From Candidatus Brocadia sp. WS118 (GTDB lineage: Bacteria; Planctomycetota; Brocadiia; Brocadiales; Brocadiaceae): a stretch of DNA of 37,951 bases. The stretch lies in NCBI GenBank assembly GCA_007618135.1, contig PHFX01000017.1:1-37951 (forward strand), given 5' to 3'. Below, in pieces: positions 1-8,135 of the stretch (positions are counted from its first letter, which is position 1; each line of letters starts with the position of its first letter). Both the position numbers and the translations under genes were made by a program. Under the pieces are notes generated by a model. The model was not told the origin of the DNA. It worked only from the letters and a program-made list of their open reading frames with translations, and did not search any database.

Positions 1-49
1 CTCTTTTTTTATGGTTCCCTTATTTACACGTTAACGTTAAGGACTTTCA

Positions 50-130
50 ATCACCCCCCATAATCCCCCAGTTTACGGGGGGAAACAGGGGGGAAAATCA
101 CCGAAAGCCTATTTAAATGTATAGGAATTT
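50..130. repeat. C/G-run hairpin repeat, copy 1
   Basis: A C-rich arm (CACCCCCCATAATCCCCC) is followed by GTTTACGGGGGG and further G runs, then a tail with TTTAAATGTATAGGAATTTCAA. The same arrangement, with a better-preserved hairpin, occurs at 34240-34350, so this is a dispersed intergenic repeat. No coding capacity is seen. Its function is unknown; it could act as a structured spacer or a transcription attenuator. Confidence 0.7.
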
Positions 131-142
131 CAAACCGATCTT

Positions 143-196
143 GTAGTGCGGGGGTTTATCCCCCGCCGTTGGCTGACCACAAGAGATCGGCGCTAC
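143..196 (-). repeat. 54-bp dispersed palindromic repeat, copy 1
   Basis: The reverse complement starts GTAGCGCCGATC and ends CCCGCACTAC. It matches the 54-bp segment at 8961-9014, which has the same ends, the same length and the internal motifs TTGTGGTC and GCGGGGGATAAAC. The ends (GTAGCGC / GCACTAC) are near-inverted repeats, typical of REP/MITE-like intergenic elements. It lies immediately beyond the terminator of the small peptide gene. Confidence 0.75.
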
Positions 197-211
197 GTCT
201 CAAAAGATGCA

Positions 212-254
212 TTCAAAGAAAAAGTCGTTGGGGTTCTGTCTTTTAAAACCCAAC
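212..254 (-). terminator. rho-independent terminator of the small peptide gene
   Basis: On the minus strand GTTGGGTTT and AACCCCAAC form a stem with one mismatch, followed by GACTTTTTCTTTG. It sits about 10 bases past the stop codon of the peptide gene and would make that gene a short monocistronic transcript. Confidence 0.65.
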
Positions 255-263
255 CTAATTTAA

Positions 264-440
264 CTACGGTACAAAAGCACTAAAGAACCCATTGCCAGTA
301 ATCCTGGTTGCATCGCCGTGTTTTGTAAGCTTCGGTTCAATGAAGGTTAACTTAGGCTCTGCAAAAGGCTTCCTGGTTTGGGAAGCAGGTAAGTCATGAA
401 CCTCATGACCAATGTGTTCTGCTGAAATCTTTTCTGACAT
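264..440 (-). CDS. RiPP (lasso-family-leader) precursor-like peptide
   Basis: A 58-residue peptide with no transmembrane segment or signal peptide. ATG at 440 is chosen because AAAGGAGGTGA lies just upstream; the in-frame GTG at 449 would overlap that ribosome site. The C-terminal half has P-x-L-x3-G-x5-T spacing (EPKLTKHGDATRIT), the leader signature of lasso-type RiPP precursors recognised by RRE (PqqD-like) proteins. The leader element is duplicated (AEPKLTF then IEPKLTK). The presumed core after the conserved Thr is short and hydrophobic, about GNGFFSAFVP, with no Asp or Glu for a lasso macrolactam, so a classical lasso peptide is unlikely. It is preceded by a c-di-GMP-I riboswitch and followed by a terminator. 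No modifying enzyme is visible in the window. It could instead be a small unmodified secreted or signalling peptide. Confidence 0.7.
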   Translation of the reverse strand: MSEKISAEHIGHEVHDLPASQTRKPFAEPKLTFIEPKLTKHGDATRITGNGFFSAFVP

Positions 441-473
441 TTTTCTCACCTCCTTTATAGTTTAAATATTCCC

Positions 474-531
474 AAAATAAAAAAAGCCTTACTGCAAAAA
501 TGTTTACTAACACATTTTCGGCAGTAAGGCT
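474..531 (-). terminator. riboswitch expression-platform terminator (copy 1)
   Basis: Minus-strand AGCCTTACTGC (531 to 521) pairs perfectly over 11 bp with GCAGTAAGGCT (495 to 485). There is an inner AAAATGT/ACATTTT stem, and the hairpin is followed by TTTTTTATTTT. The 5' arm is also the 3' end of the c-di-GMP-I aptamer, so the two folds are mutually exclusive. Confidence 0.9.
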
Positions 532-607
532 ATCTTACGCAACATCCTTGTGTATTTAAAGACCCTTTACTTTGCGTCCCCTGATCACTCAGGGTTTGCC
601 TTTATCG
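517..607 (-). promoter_or_regulatory. cyclic di-GMP-I (GEMM-I) riboswitch aptamer, copy 1
   Basis: Read on the minus strand: AAAGGCAAACC, a CCTGA/TCAGG hairpin, GGGGACGCAAAG, a second stem, then ATAGCCTTACTGCCGAA. These are the conserved blocks of the GEMM-I class: GGCAAACC, GACGCAAAG, and the 3' TAGCC..CCGAA. The G of GGCAAACC is retained, which favours c-di-GMP over the cGAMP-sensing variants. It lies between a promoter (638-666) and the small RiPP-like gene. Because the aptamer's 3' strand is the terminator 5' arm, ligand binding should prevent termination (ON switch; inference). Confidence 0.92.
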
Positions 608-637
608 TGACACCGCAGAACTTCTCTATATTAGATC

Positions 638-666
638 ATCGTAAATGCAGAATATCCTTGTGTCAA
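638..666 (-). promoter_or_regulatory. sigma70-type promoter for riboswitch copy 1
   Basis: On the minus strand TTGACA (666-661), a 17-base spacer and TACGAT (643-638). It is placed about 30 bases before the aptamer, so the whole riboswitch would be in the leader. Confidence 0.7.
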
Positions 667-723
667 GCAAAATATACGGCAATTTTACTGGTTCACATCC
701 CCGACTGAATCAGCCTTGAAGAT

Positions 724-769
724 TAAACCACAGGATGCGCGGGGTAATAGTCTGCGCATCCTGTGGTTT
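724..769 (-). terminator. long perfect hairpin downstream of the beta-helix gene
   Basis: AAACCACAGGATGCGC at 725-740 pairs with GCGCATCCTGTGGTTT at 753-768. The hairpin is T-poor on the minus strand (GGTTTAATC) and has TTTT on the plus strand. It lies about 35 bases beyond the stop codon of the 768-residue gene and is its likely terminator; it would also block plus-strand read-through. Confidence 0.75.
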
Positions 770-803
770 TCTATAATCCATATCCAAATCTGTTTCTCGT
801 CTC

Positions 804-3110
804 TTATTGTGGACGGAACCTGCCGAAGAAACCTTTTCTGGTAACCTTTGATCTCTTCTTGAATTTTGCACGATTTGGTTCAGTAGTGGTTTTTTTGAGT
901 GCCGTAGAAGATACATCGTTCTCAACTCCCAACACATCCACAATGAACTTGAACGACTTTTTCTCCTTTAAACAAATGACGAAGGGGACATTTACAAATT
1001 CTCCAGGACTCAGTACGCCATCTGCATAAGCGCCTGTCAAGGGAATGGTCATTATTGACCCTTCCCCACCATTCCCTCCGTCTGCATTATGGAGAAGATT
1101 CCCATTTGTTAGCGTTTTCACCTGAACCGCAAGGTTTAAAAGAGACGGACTACTGCCCTTGTTTGTGAGTTTGGCATCGAAACTGAATTTCCCGACAAAT
1201 CCTGGCGGACAGCCCGTAGTATCAGAAGTAGTCGCATACGTTAATTTTATAGGTTCAAAGAGGACGAGGTCATTAATAATTTCCGGTGTCGGGACAGGCG
1301 TTGGCGCCGGCGACGGTGTCGGAGTCGGCGTTACTTCCGGACTTGGCGTTGGTGTTACCGTCGCTGTAGCCGTTGGTGTTGGCGTTGTCTCCGGTGACGG
1401 ACTTGGTGAAGGCGTTGGTAGTGGCGTAGCAGGCGCTTCCCACGTCTTTGTCACAGAATTTGATGTTGTCGTCCTGCCGTAGAAATCACTAAAGCTTGCC
1501 TCGATCGTGTCGGTGCCTTCCGTCGTACCCGTATAGGTAAACGTTGCCTGTCCATTTGCATCCGTTGTGTCATTGCCATTTACTCCTGCGTGTGGGCCAG
1601 AGGTAATGTAGAAAAATAACACTATACCCTCAATTGGCTCTGTAGATTCACCTTCCACGGTCTCCACGGTAGCAGTAACGGTATGTTGCGAGCCTATGAA
1701 ATTTGTCTCAGAGTACGGGGTCAAAACAATCGTATCGAGACAAGAGTCAAATGCCGTCCGCCATGGGCTGAAATCCACATAGGCGCTGACCGCAGCACCC
1801 GTTCCAGGCCCAACGCCGGAAGGTCCACTGGCGTTGCCCCACCAGTTGTTTTCCGCGTCAAGTGTAATTGCACTGGAGGTATTGGTAACTCCCGAACTCG
1901 TATTGCCGGCAATGCTGCAATCCGTTACGGTTGGATTCGAATTGCTCTCTGCATAGACACCATTGACATTATCCGTTATTTTTGAACAAGATATCGAAGG
2001 AAGGGAATTACTTTCCGTTGTGTAAATTCCATGTCCATCGGAATTCCGAATAACGCACCGTTGAATGGTAGGCGAGGCGTTGAGACAATAGATGTTCGAA
2101 TCGTAACTGTTAAATCCGCCGTATTCCACGGTGCAATAGTCCAGAATCGTAGTGCTATCATCGGTGTGCTCGAAAAAAACAATCCCTTCCCAGTCACCGG
2201 GCGCAGGGGTTGATGCACTTGAGGTGAAGGTGATAGGACTGCCGCTTGTCCCGTCGGCAATCAGAGTAGCCTTGCTGTAATAGCCGATGAAAAGTGCTGC
2301 CCCATTATCAAATTTCACCAGACACCCCGGATTTATCGTTAATGTTGCGCTGCTATATACGTGGATGTCGTCGCCGGTCACTTGAAAGTAAAAGTCCTGC
2401 GACACCCAGGTACGGTCTACCGTTATAACCCCGCCCCGCACCTCAATGGCATCTGTCCCATTTCCGCTCCCGGTATTTCCCGTTACATTGCTGTCTAACA
2501 AGCCACAGAACAAAGTTACGGGGTAAATGGCATTGTTGCTCATGGTGTTATTTGTTAACGTGGGTGCTGAGTCATTATCACAATAGATTCCATATCCATC
2601 GGAATACCGTATGGTGCAATTTTGAATGGTAGGCGAGGCATTATTGCAATTAATATTGGAATCATAACTATCAAACCCGCCGTATTCTACCGTACAATAG
2701 TCCATAACCGTTGAACCATCCACGGTGCTATTGAAAAAGACGATTCCCCGCCAGTCAGCAGGCGCAGGGGAACCAGCATTTGAGGTGAAGGTGATAGGAG
2801 CATCTTCTGTCCCTACCGCTTTCAAAGCAGCCGCGCTGTAATACCCGATGAAAAGGGCCGCCGTGCTATCAAACTTAACTACACACCCTTTTTCTATCGT
2901 TAATGTTGCTTCGTCATACACATGTATGTAAGTCGTAACGATATGGGGATTATCAGCGGCATACCACGTCTCATCTTTGGTAATATTATTACTGCTATGG
3001 TTCAGCGCATAAGAAACACCATTCCTGGACAACGTTAACATACAGACCGCAAGCAAGAGCAGTCCTGTGCTCAACAAAAACGACTTTGCTCTCCGTTTGA
3101 CACTATTCAT
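804..3110 (-). CDS. exported right-handed beta-helix surface protein with Ig-like domain and Thr/Pro linker
   Basis: A 768-residue exported protein. Residues 1-36 form a Sec signal peptide (KRR, then a Leu-rich core). Residues about 60-430 are parallel beta-helix repeats of the pectate-lyase/NosD type (ASPTIQNCTIRYSDGYGIYC). They include an internal duplication of about 187 residues, with GCVVKFD near 75 and GCLVKFD near 262 and DYCTVEYGGF in both halves. Residues about 455-560 resemble an Ig-like/invasin (Big_1-type) domain (DTTDANGQATFTYTGTTEGT). A linker at 561-610 is almost only Thr, Pro and Ser. A CARDB-like beta domain follows, then a basic tail ending GFFGRFRPQ. The start has GAGGAGG about 8 bases upstream. 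It is controlled by its own c-di-GMP-I riboswitch, so an adhesin or matrix role is likely; no catalytic residues are evident. Confidence 0.85.
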   Translation of the reverse strand: MNSVKRRAKSFLLSTGLLLLAVCMLTLSRNGVSYALNHSSNNITKDETWYAADNPHIVTTYIHVYDEATLTIEKGCVVKFDSTAALFIGYYSAAALKAVGTEDAPITFTSNAGSPAPADWRGIVFFNSTVDGSTVMDYCTVEYGGFDSYDSNINCNNASPTIQNCTIRYSDGYGIYCDNDSAPTLTNNTMSNNAIYPVTLFCGLLDSNVTGNTGSGNGTDAIEVRGGVITVDRTWVSQDFYFQVTGDDIHVYSSATLTINPGCLVKFDNGAALFIGYYSKATLIADGTSGSPITFTSSASTPAPGDWEGIVFFEHTDDSTTILDYCTVEYGGFNSYDSNIYCLNASPTIQRCVIRNSDGHGIYTTESNSLPSISCSKITDNVNGVYAESNSNPTVTDCSIAGNTSSGVTNTSSAITLDAENNWWGNASGPSGVGPGTGAAVSAYVDFSPWRTAFDSCLDTIVLTPYSETNFIGSQHTVTATVETVEGESTEPIEGIVLFFYITSGPHAGVNGNDTTDANGQATFTYTGTTEGTDTIEASFSDFYGRTTTSNSVTKTWEAPATPLPTPSPSPSPETTPTPTATATVTPTPSPEVTPTPTPSPAPTPVPTPEIINDLVLFEPIKLTYATTSDTTGCPPGFVGKFSFDAKLTNKGSSPSLLNLAVQVKTLTNGNLLHNADGGNGGEGSIMTIPLTGAYADGVLSPGEFVNVPFVICLKEKKSFKFIVDVLGVENDVSSTALKKTTTEPNRAKFKKRSKVTRKGFFGRFRPQ

Positions 3111-3172
3111 AAAATTTTTCCTCCTCTTCCTCCGCCAATAAAATTGATATAAAGCGGCTTCATAGTGCTATA

Positions 3173-3227
3173 AAAACAAAAAAGCCTTACTGCAAAGATT
3201 TTTCCAAACATCTTCGGCAGTAAGGCT
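3173..3227 (-). terminator. riboswitch expression-platform terminator (copy 2)
   Basis: AGCCTTACTGC (3227-3217) and GCAGTAAGGCT (3193-3183) pair over 11 bp with an inner AAGAT/ATCTT stem, followed by TTTTTTGTTTTT. The arms are identical to those of copies 1 and 3. Confidence 0.9.
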
Positions 3228-3303
3228 GTCTTTTTCTACGTCCGTATATCCTGAAGACCCTTTTACTTTGCGCCCCCTGATTACTCAGGGTTTACCTTTA
3301 TCG
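3214..3303 (-). promoter_or_regulatory. cyclic di-GMP-I riboswitch aptamer, copy 2
   Basis: Minus-strand blocks are AAAGGTAAACC, CCTGAGTAATCAGG, GGGGGCGCAAAG and CAGCCTTACTGCCGAA. Compared with copies 1 and 3 it has GGTAAACC for GGCAAACC and GGCGCAAAG for GACGCAAAG, two changes in otherwise conserved positions. It precedes the 768-residue surface protein gene. Confidence 0.88.
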
Positions 3304-3352
3304 GATATTTTATTACGTTACTTTATAACGAACTTTTGATGTTTGATGGGCA

Positions 3353-3381
3353 AAATAACATGGAAACCAACAAGGTGTCAA
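3353..3381 (-). promoter_or_regulatory. probable promoter for riboswitch copy 2
   Basis: TTGACA (3381-3376) is followed after 17 bases by TTATTT (or TATTTT at 18). The -10 is weak but the position matches that of the other two riboswitch promoters. Confidence 0.55.
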
Positions 3382-3730
3382 GAATAAAATAATATTATTA
3401 AACCGTTGCAAGTATTTCTGTCTGATTAAGCCGGCTGAGCGTCTCTGAACCAAAGAGTTCTTTTATACAAGACATAAAATCATCTGTTACAGCGGAATAC
3501 TGACTGGCGGCTTTGGTGTGAACGTTATCTTGATTAGGCTTTGCTTTAGTGACAGTTTCTGTATATAGATGCTAACCAACAAGTTGAAGATCGGAAGCAA
3601 TGATTTTTCTCGGAAAATAAAGTTTCTCAATTGTTGCATTTCCAAAATGAGTTTGGAAATGAGATGAATCGCAGGCATTTTCAAGGAAAATCAGTGAAAT
3701 TTTTCAAAAAAACTAAATTGTTACAAACTT
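3382..3730. other. intergenic region without a recognisable gene
   Basis: About 350 bases between the riboswitch promoter and murJ. A 65-codon minus-strand frame (3487-3684) has no recognisable domain and no good ribosome site, and I do not call it. Near 3693-3728, TTTTTCAAAAAAACTAAATTGTTACAAA resembles the terminal motif of the repeat at 8944-9068. Confidence 0.5.
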
Positions 3731-5350
3731 TTAAACTTTTCTCAAAGTGAGTCTGGCCAGGTATCCAAACTCTTCTAATTTAAGCAGGAAAGAGCTCGCT
3801 GCAAATGCTGCAAAGGCTGAAAGCATGGGGATGAAAAGCCGAAGTCCTTTAAAATAAAGACTCCCCCCACCGTTCATATCAGGAAACATTCTGAGGACGA
3901 ACCAGCCGGCGCCTGCCATTGCTAATGAGGCAACGACCGTTTTCTGCAATGAGATAAAAACTTCGTTTTTTATCTTTATACAAAGCCTTTTTTGTAAGAT
4001 CAGGGTTAGGATAACAATCTGTGCCATGGAACTGATGGCAGTCGAGAGTGCAAGGCCGCCTTCCTGCAATACCCAGATAAGCGACAGATTCAACACGAGG
4101 TTTAACCCGACGCAGGCTGCTCCGACCTTTACCGGGGTAACGGTGTCTTTTACTGAGTAAAATGCCCGGATTAAGACATGCAAGCCGCAATACGCCCATA
4201 TTCCAGAGGCATAAAAGAGAATGACGCGCGATGTCCGGTAAGCCGATTCTGCATTAAACTGATTCCTCCGGTAAAGGAGATCGATGATCGGTTCCCGCAG
4301 GACAATGATAGCCAGCGACGCAGGAATTCCAATGAAAAGGATAAATTTTAACGCCTTATTAAAGGCAATCGAAAAATTGCCCCAGTCTTCCCGGACTGCA
4401 TGGGTGGAAAAGAGCGGGAACACTGCGGTAGCCATGGCGATGCCGAATACCCCCAAAGGGAACTGGATCAGCCTGTCGCTGTAATAGAGCACCGATGCGG
4501 CGCCGGCCTTCATGGGGAAAGGTACGGTCATCCCTGCAAAGGTGAAATGGGCCGGCCCTCCTTGCGGGGATGAAAACCCAACAGCAATAATGCTGTCCAG
4601 CAACACATTGACCTGCACAATGCCGAGACCGAAGACAATGGGAGCCATGCGGGTCAATACCAGTTTCAAGCCCGGATGGGAAAACCTGGGGATAAACCGG
4701 TAGTACAACTCTTTTCTCCGTAACGTAGGGAAATGGATAACCACCTGGACAAGACCTGAAAGAAAGGTAGAGATAGCAACAGCATAAATCATGGTATCCA
4801 AGGTCTTTCCGGTAAAGGGCGCCGCAACGGCCCCTACGATCCAGCATATATTCATAACAACCGGCGCAAAGGCGGGCATAAAAAAATGACGAAGGGTATT
4901 CAGTACTGCACCCATGAAAGCAACAAGGCAGATGAAGAAAACGTAGGGAAACATGATAATGAGCAGCTTCAGGATGAGTTGCCACTTTTCCTGTATCTGA
5001 AATACCCGTGGAATAAGGAAAAAAGACCCTTCTCCCAGCAAGACAATACCGCCGAGAATGATAACGAGCGCAGTAGCTACGACGTTAAAAAAGACGAAGG
5101 CCTCTTCTCTGCCGCGCTTTTCGATATGTTCGGTAAAGATAGGGATGAAGGCGGCGCTGAGAGCGCCCTCACCAAAGAGCCGGCGAAACAAATTCGGGAT
5201 TTTAAAGGCAACGGCAAAGGCGTCCCACACCATGCTTGTGCCAAAGATACTGGCGCAGATCATGTCCCTTGCAAGACCCAGGATGCGGCTTAAAAAGGTA
5301 CAGACACTGATTATCCTTACGGAGCGGAATAGATTTTTTGATTCAGACAT
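3731..5350 (-). CDS. murJ: lipid II flippase MurJ
   Basis: A 539-residue polytopic membrane protein of the MviN/MurJ branch of the MOP superfamily, which flips lipid II across the inner membrane for peptidoglycan synthesis. Family signatures are visible: the N-terminal SRILGLARDMICASIFG, then WDAFAVAFKIPNLFRRLFGEGALSAAFIP, and about 13-14 hydrophobic segments across the full length. Length is normal for the family. The start ATG has AAAAGGAATTT upstream. It stands alone on the minus strand, divergent from gap. Nothing suggests loss of function. Presence of murJ supports a peptidoglycan-containing envelope. Confidence 0.95.
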   Translation of the reverse strand: MSESKNLFRSVRIISVCTFLSRILGLARDMICASIFGTSMVWDAFAVAFKIPNLFRRLFGEGALSAAFIPIFTEHIEKRGREEAFVFFNVVATALVIILGGIVLLGEGSFFLIPRVFQIQEKWQLILKLLIIMFPYVFFICLVAFMGAVLNTLRHFFMPAFAPVVMNICWIVGAVAAPFTGKTLDTMIYAVAISTFLSGLVQVVIHFPTLRRKELYYRFIPRFSHPGLKLVLTRMAPIVFGLGIVQVNVLLDSIIAVGFSSPQGGPAHFTFAGMTVPFPMKAGAASVLYYSDRLIQFPLGVFGIAMATAVFPLFSTHAVREDWGNFSIAFNKALKFILFIGIPASLAIIVLREPIIDLLYRRNQFNAESAYRTSRVILFYASGIWAYCGLHVLIRAFYSVKDTVTPVKVGAACVGLNLVLNLSLIWVLQEGGLALSTAISSMAQIVILTLILQKRLCIKIKNEVFISLQKTVVASLAMAGAGWFVLRMFPDMNGGGSLYFKGLRLFIPMLSAFAAFAASSFLLKLEEFGYLARLTLRKV

Positions 5351-5665
5351 AAATTCCTTTTGGCATTTTTCAAAAATTTATCTTGTTAGCCTTTTTATCT
5401 GTATCAGATTTTAATCGTATTTTTACTATTTGCAAAGCAATTTGCATTTTTCTTAACAACGTGTAACAATTTACTTTTTTGACCCCCATATTGTAAGGCG
5501 ACCAGACTGGTTGCTCTGCATGGGCCGGAGGATAAACCGGTTTGAAATTCCTTGTGAAATAATGTACCCGAAAGGCTGCGGCTGCATGTTGTTGAACGTT
5601 ACACGGGCAATCACCGGTATCAGAACGTTTTTTTTCGTGAGGAAATCATCCCGTCATGAAATTCC
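5351..5665. other. divergent intergenic region between murJ and gap
   Basis: Contains no gene I can support. A TTTTTCAAAAATTTATCTTGTTA stretch just upstream of murJ resembles repeat ends seen elsewhere in the window. The promoter region for gap lies at its right edge. Confidence 0.5.
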
Positions 5666-5693
5666 TTGACAAATTCTACCCACCTGCTAAAAT
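5666..5693 (+). promoter_or_regulatory. sigma70-type promoter of gap-pgk-rpe
   Basis: TTGACA (5666-5671), a 16-base spacer and TAAAAT (5688-5693), about 100 bases before the gap start codon. Confidence 0.65.
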
Positions 5694-5766
5694 ATTTCGT
5701 CTTTTATTCATCATTTCCCGATCACAGATACTTCGGCGGGATTCAGGTTTAATTCCCTTATATTAA

Positions 5767-6792
<1,026 letters not shown>

Positions 6793-6839
6793 TTCTGTAA
6801 AACAGTATCCATCATCCATCATAAACGAACCAATATTTT

Positions 6840-8084
6840 ATGCATAAATTATTCATTAAAGACATCGAAGTGCGAAGAAAAAGGGTAATGGTCAGGACGG
6901 ACTATAACGTACCCTTGGACGAAGAAGGAAATATTACCGACGATACCAGGATACGGGCAACCTTACCAACGATCAACTATCTGCTGGATGAAGAGGCAAA
7001 GGTAATTATCGCCTCACATCTGGGCAGGCCTGAGGGAAAAGCGAATCCTAAATACAGCCTGAAACCCGTGGCGAGAAGGCTGCAACGCTTTCTCGGTGAA
7101 AAGGTAAAGGTAATCCTGGCAGACGATTGTATCGGTGCGTCAGTAAAAAAACAAATCGGGGAAATGCACAGCGGTGACGTGATCGTGCTTGAAAATTTAC
7201 GGTTTCACCCTGGTGAAGAAAAAAACGATCCGTCATTTGCAAAAGAGCTGGCCAGTTTATGTGATGTATTTATTCAAGACGCCTTTGGGAACTGTCACCG
7301 AAAGCATGCCTCCATGGTCGGTGTCGATAGTTATGTACCATCAGCAGCCGGGTTCCTGCTTAAAAAAGAGATGGACTATTTTGAGAAGGCCGTCAACAAC
7401 CCGATGCGTCCGGTGGTAGCGCTGTTAGGCGGCGCAAAGGTTTCTGACAAGATAAAGATCGTAGAAAATCTGTCCAAAAAGATGGACAAGGTGCTTATTG
7501 GAGGCGCAATGGCCTTCACCTTCCTCAAGGCACAGGGGTTTTGCGTTGGAAAATCCCTCGTTGAGGATAGCATGCTCGACGTGGTAAAGAATTTGATGGA
7601 CATCTCCAGAAAAAATGGCACCAAGCTGTATTTGCCGGTTGACTTTGTTGTTGCCGAGAAATTTGATGGCCAGGCAGAAACGAAGGTCGTTCCCTATCAG
7701 GAAATTCCTGATAAATGGATTGCCCTTGACATCGGCCCTGCCACGACAAAGTTATTCATCGAAGCACTCCAGGATGCAAAGACGATTGTCTGGAACGGTC
7801 CGATGGGTGCATTTGAATTTGATGCCTTCAGCCGGGGAACGTATGCCATGGTCGATGCCGTAACAAGCTCTCATGCCTCAACAATCGTAGGTGGTGGTGA
7901 CACCGATATGGCATTTCATAAATCAGGAAAGACGCACGAAGTATCGTTTATCTCCACGGGAGGAGGGGCATTTCTGAAATTATTAGAAGGAGGCGAACTC
8001 CCCGGAATTGCATCTTTATCAGACCGGAGAAGGAGCCCAAGAGACATCCCGTCTTCATCATCCGGATCAGAAAAAACCACATGA
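6840..8084 (+). CDS. pgk: phosphoglycerate kinase with Ser-rich C-terminal tail
   Basis: A 414-residue enzyme that transfers phosphate from 1,3-bisphosphoglycerate to ADP. Signatures: RTDYNVPLDEEGNITDDTRI, SHLGRPEGK, LLGGAKVSDKI, VWNGPMGAFEFDAFSRGT and the nucleotide loop GGGDTDMAF, where many homologs have GGGDSAAA. The family normally stops shortly after LPGVAALSD. Here LPGIASLSD is followed by about 20 extra residues rich in Arg and Ser (RRRSPRDIPSSSSGSEKTT). The tail may be a neutral read-on or lineage-specific. The stop is TGA. It is second in gap-pgk-rpe. Confidence 0.96.
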   Translation: MHKLFIKDIEVRRKRVMVRTDYNVPLDEEGNITDDTRIRATLPTINYLLDEEAKVIIASHLGRPEGKANPKYSLKPVARRLQRFLGEKVKVILADDCIGASVKKQIGEMHSGDVIVLENLRFHPGEEKNDPSFAKELASLCDVFIQDAFGNCHRKHASMVGVDSYVPSAAGFLLKKEMDYFEKAVNNPMRPVVALLGGAKVSDKIKIVENLSKKMDKVLIGGAMAFTFLKAQGFCVGKSLVEDSMLDVVKNLMDISRKNGTKLYLPVDFVVAEKFDGQAETKVVPYQEIPDKWIALDIGPATTKLFIEALQDAKTIVWNGPMGAFEFDAFSRGTYAMVDAVTSSHASTIVGGGDTDMAFHKSGKTHEVSFISTGGGAFLKLLEGGELPGIASLSDRRRSPRDIPSSSSGSEKTT

Positions 8085-8135
8085 ACTACTTCTCTGTATT
8101 CTTGAATAGTGGAAAAGGCTAAGGCACAAAGGAAT

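Noticed and set aside
264-440. Classical lasso peptide
   Set aside because: No Asp or Glu at core positions 7-9 and the core is only about 9-10 residues, so a macrolactam lasso ring cannot form; only the leader resembles that family.
1159-1482. 107-codon plus-strand frame rich in Gly and Val
   Set aside because: It is the complement of the Thr/Pro/Ser linker of the surface protein at 804-3110; the repeat composition keeps the other frame open by chance.
3487-3684. 65-codon minus-strand ORF between murJ and riboswitch 2
   Set aside because: No ribosome site, no recognisable domain and atypical composition; likely spurious.
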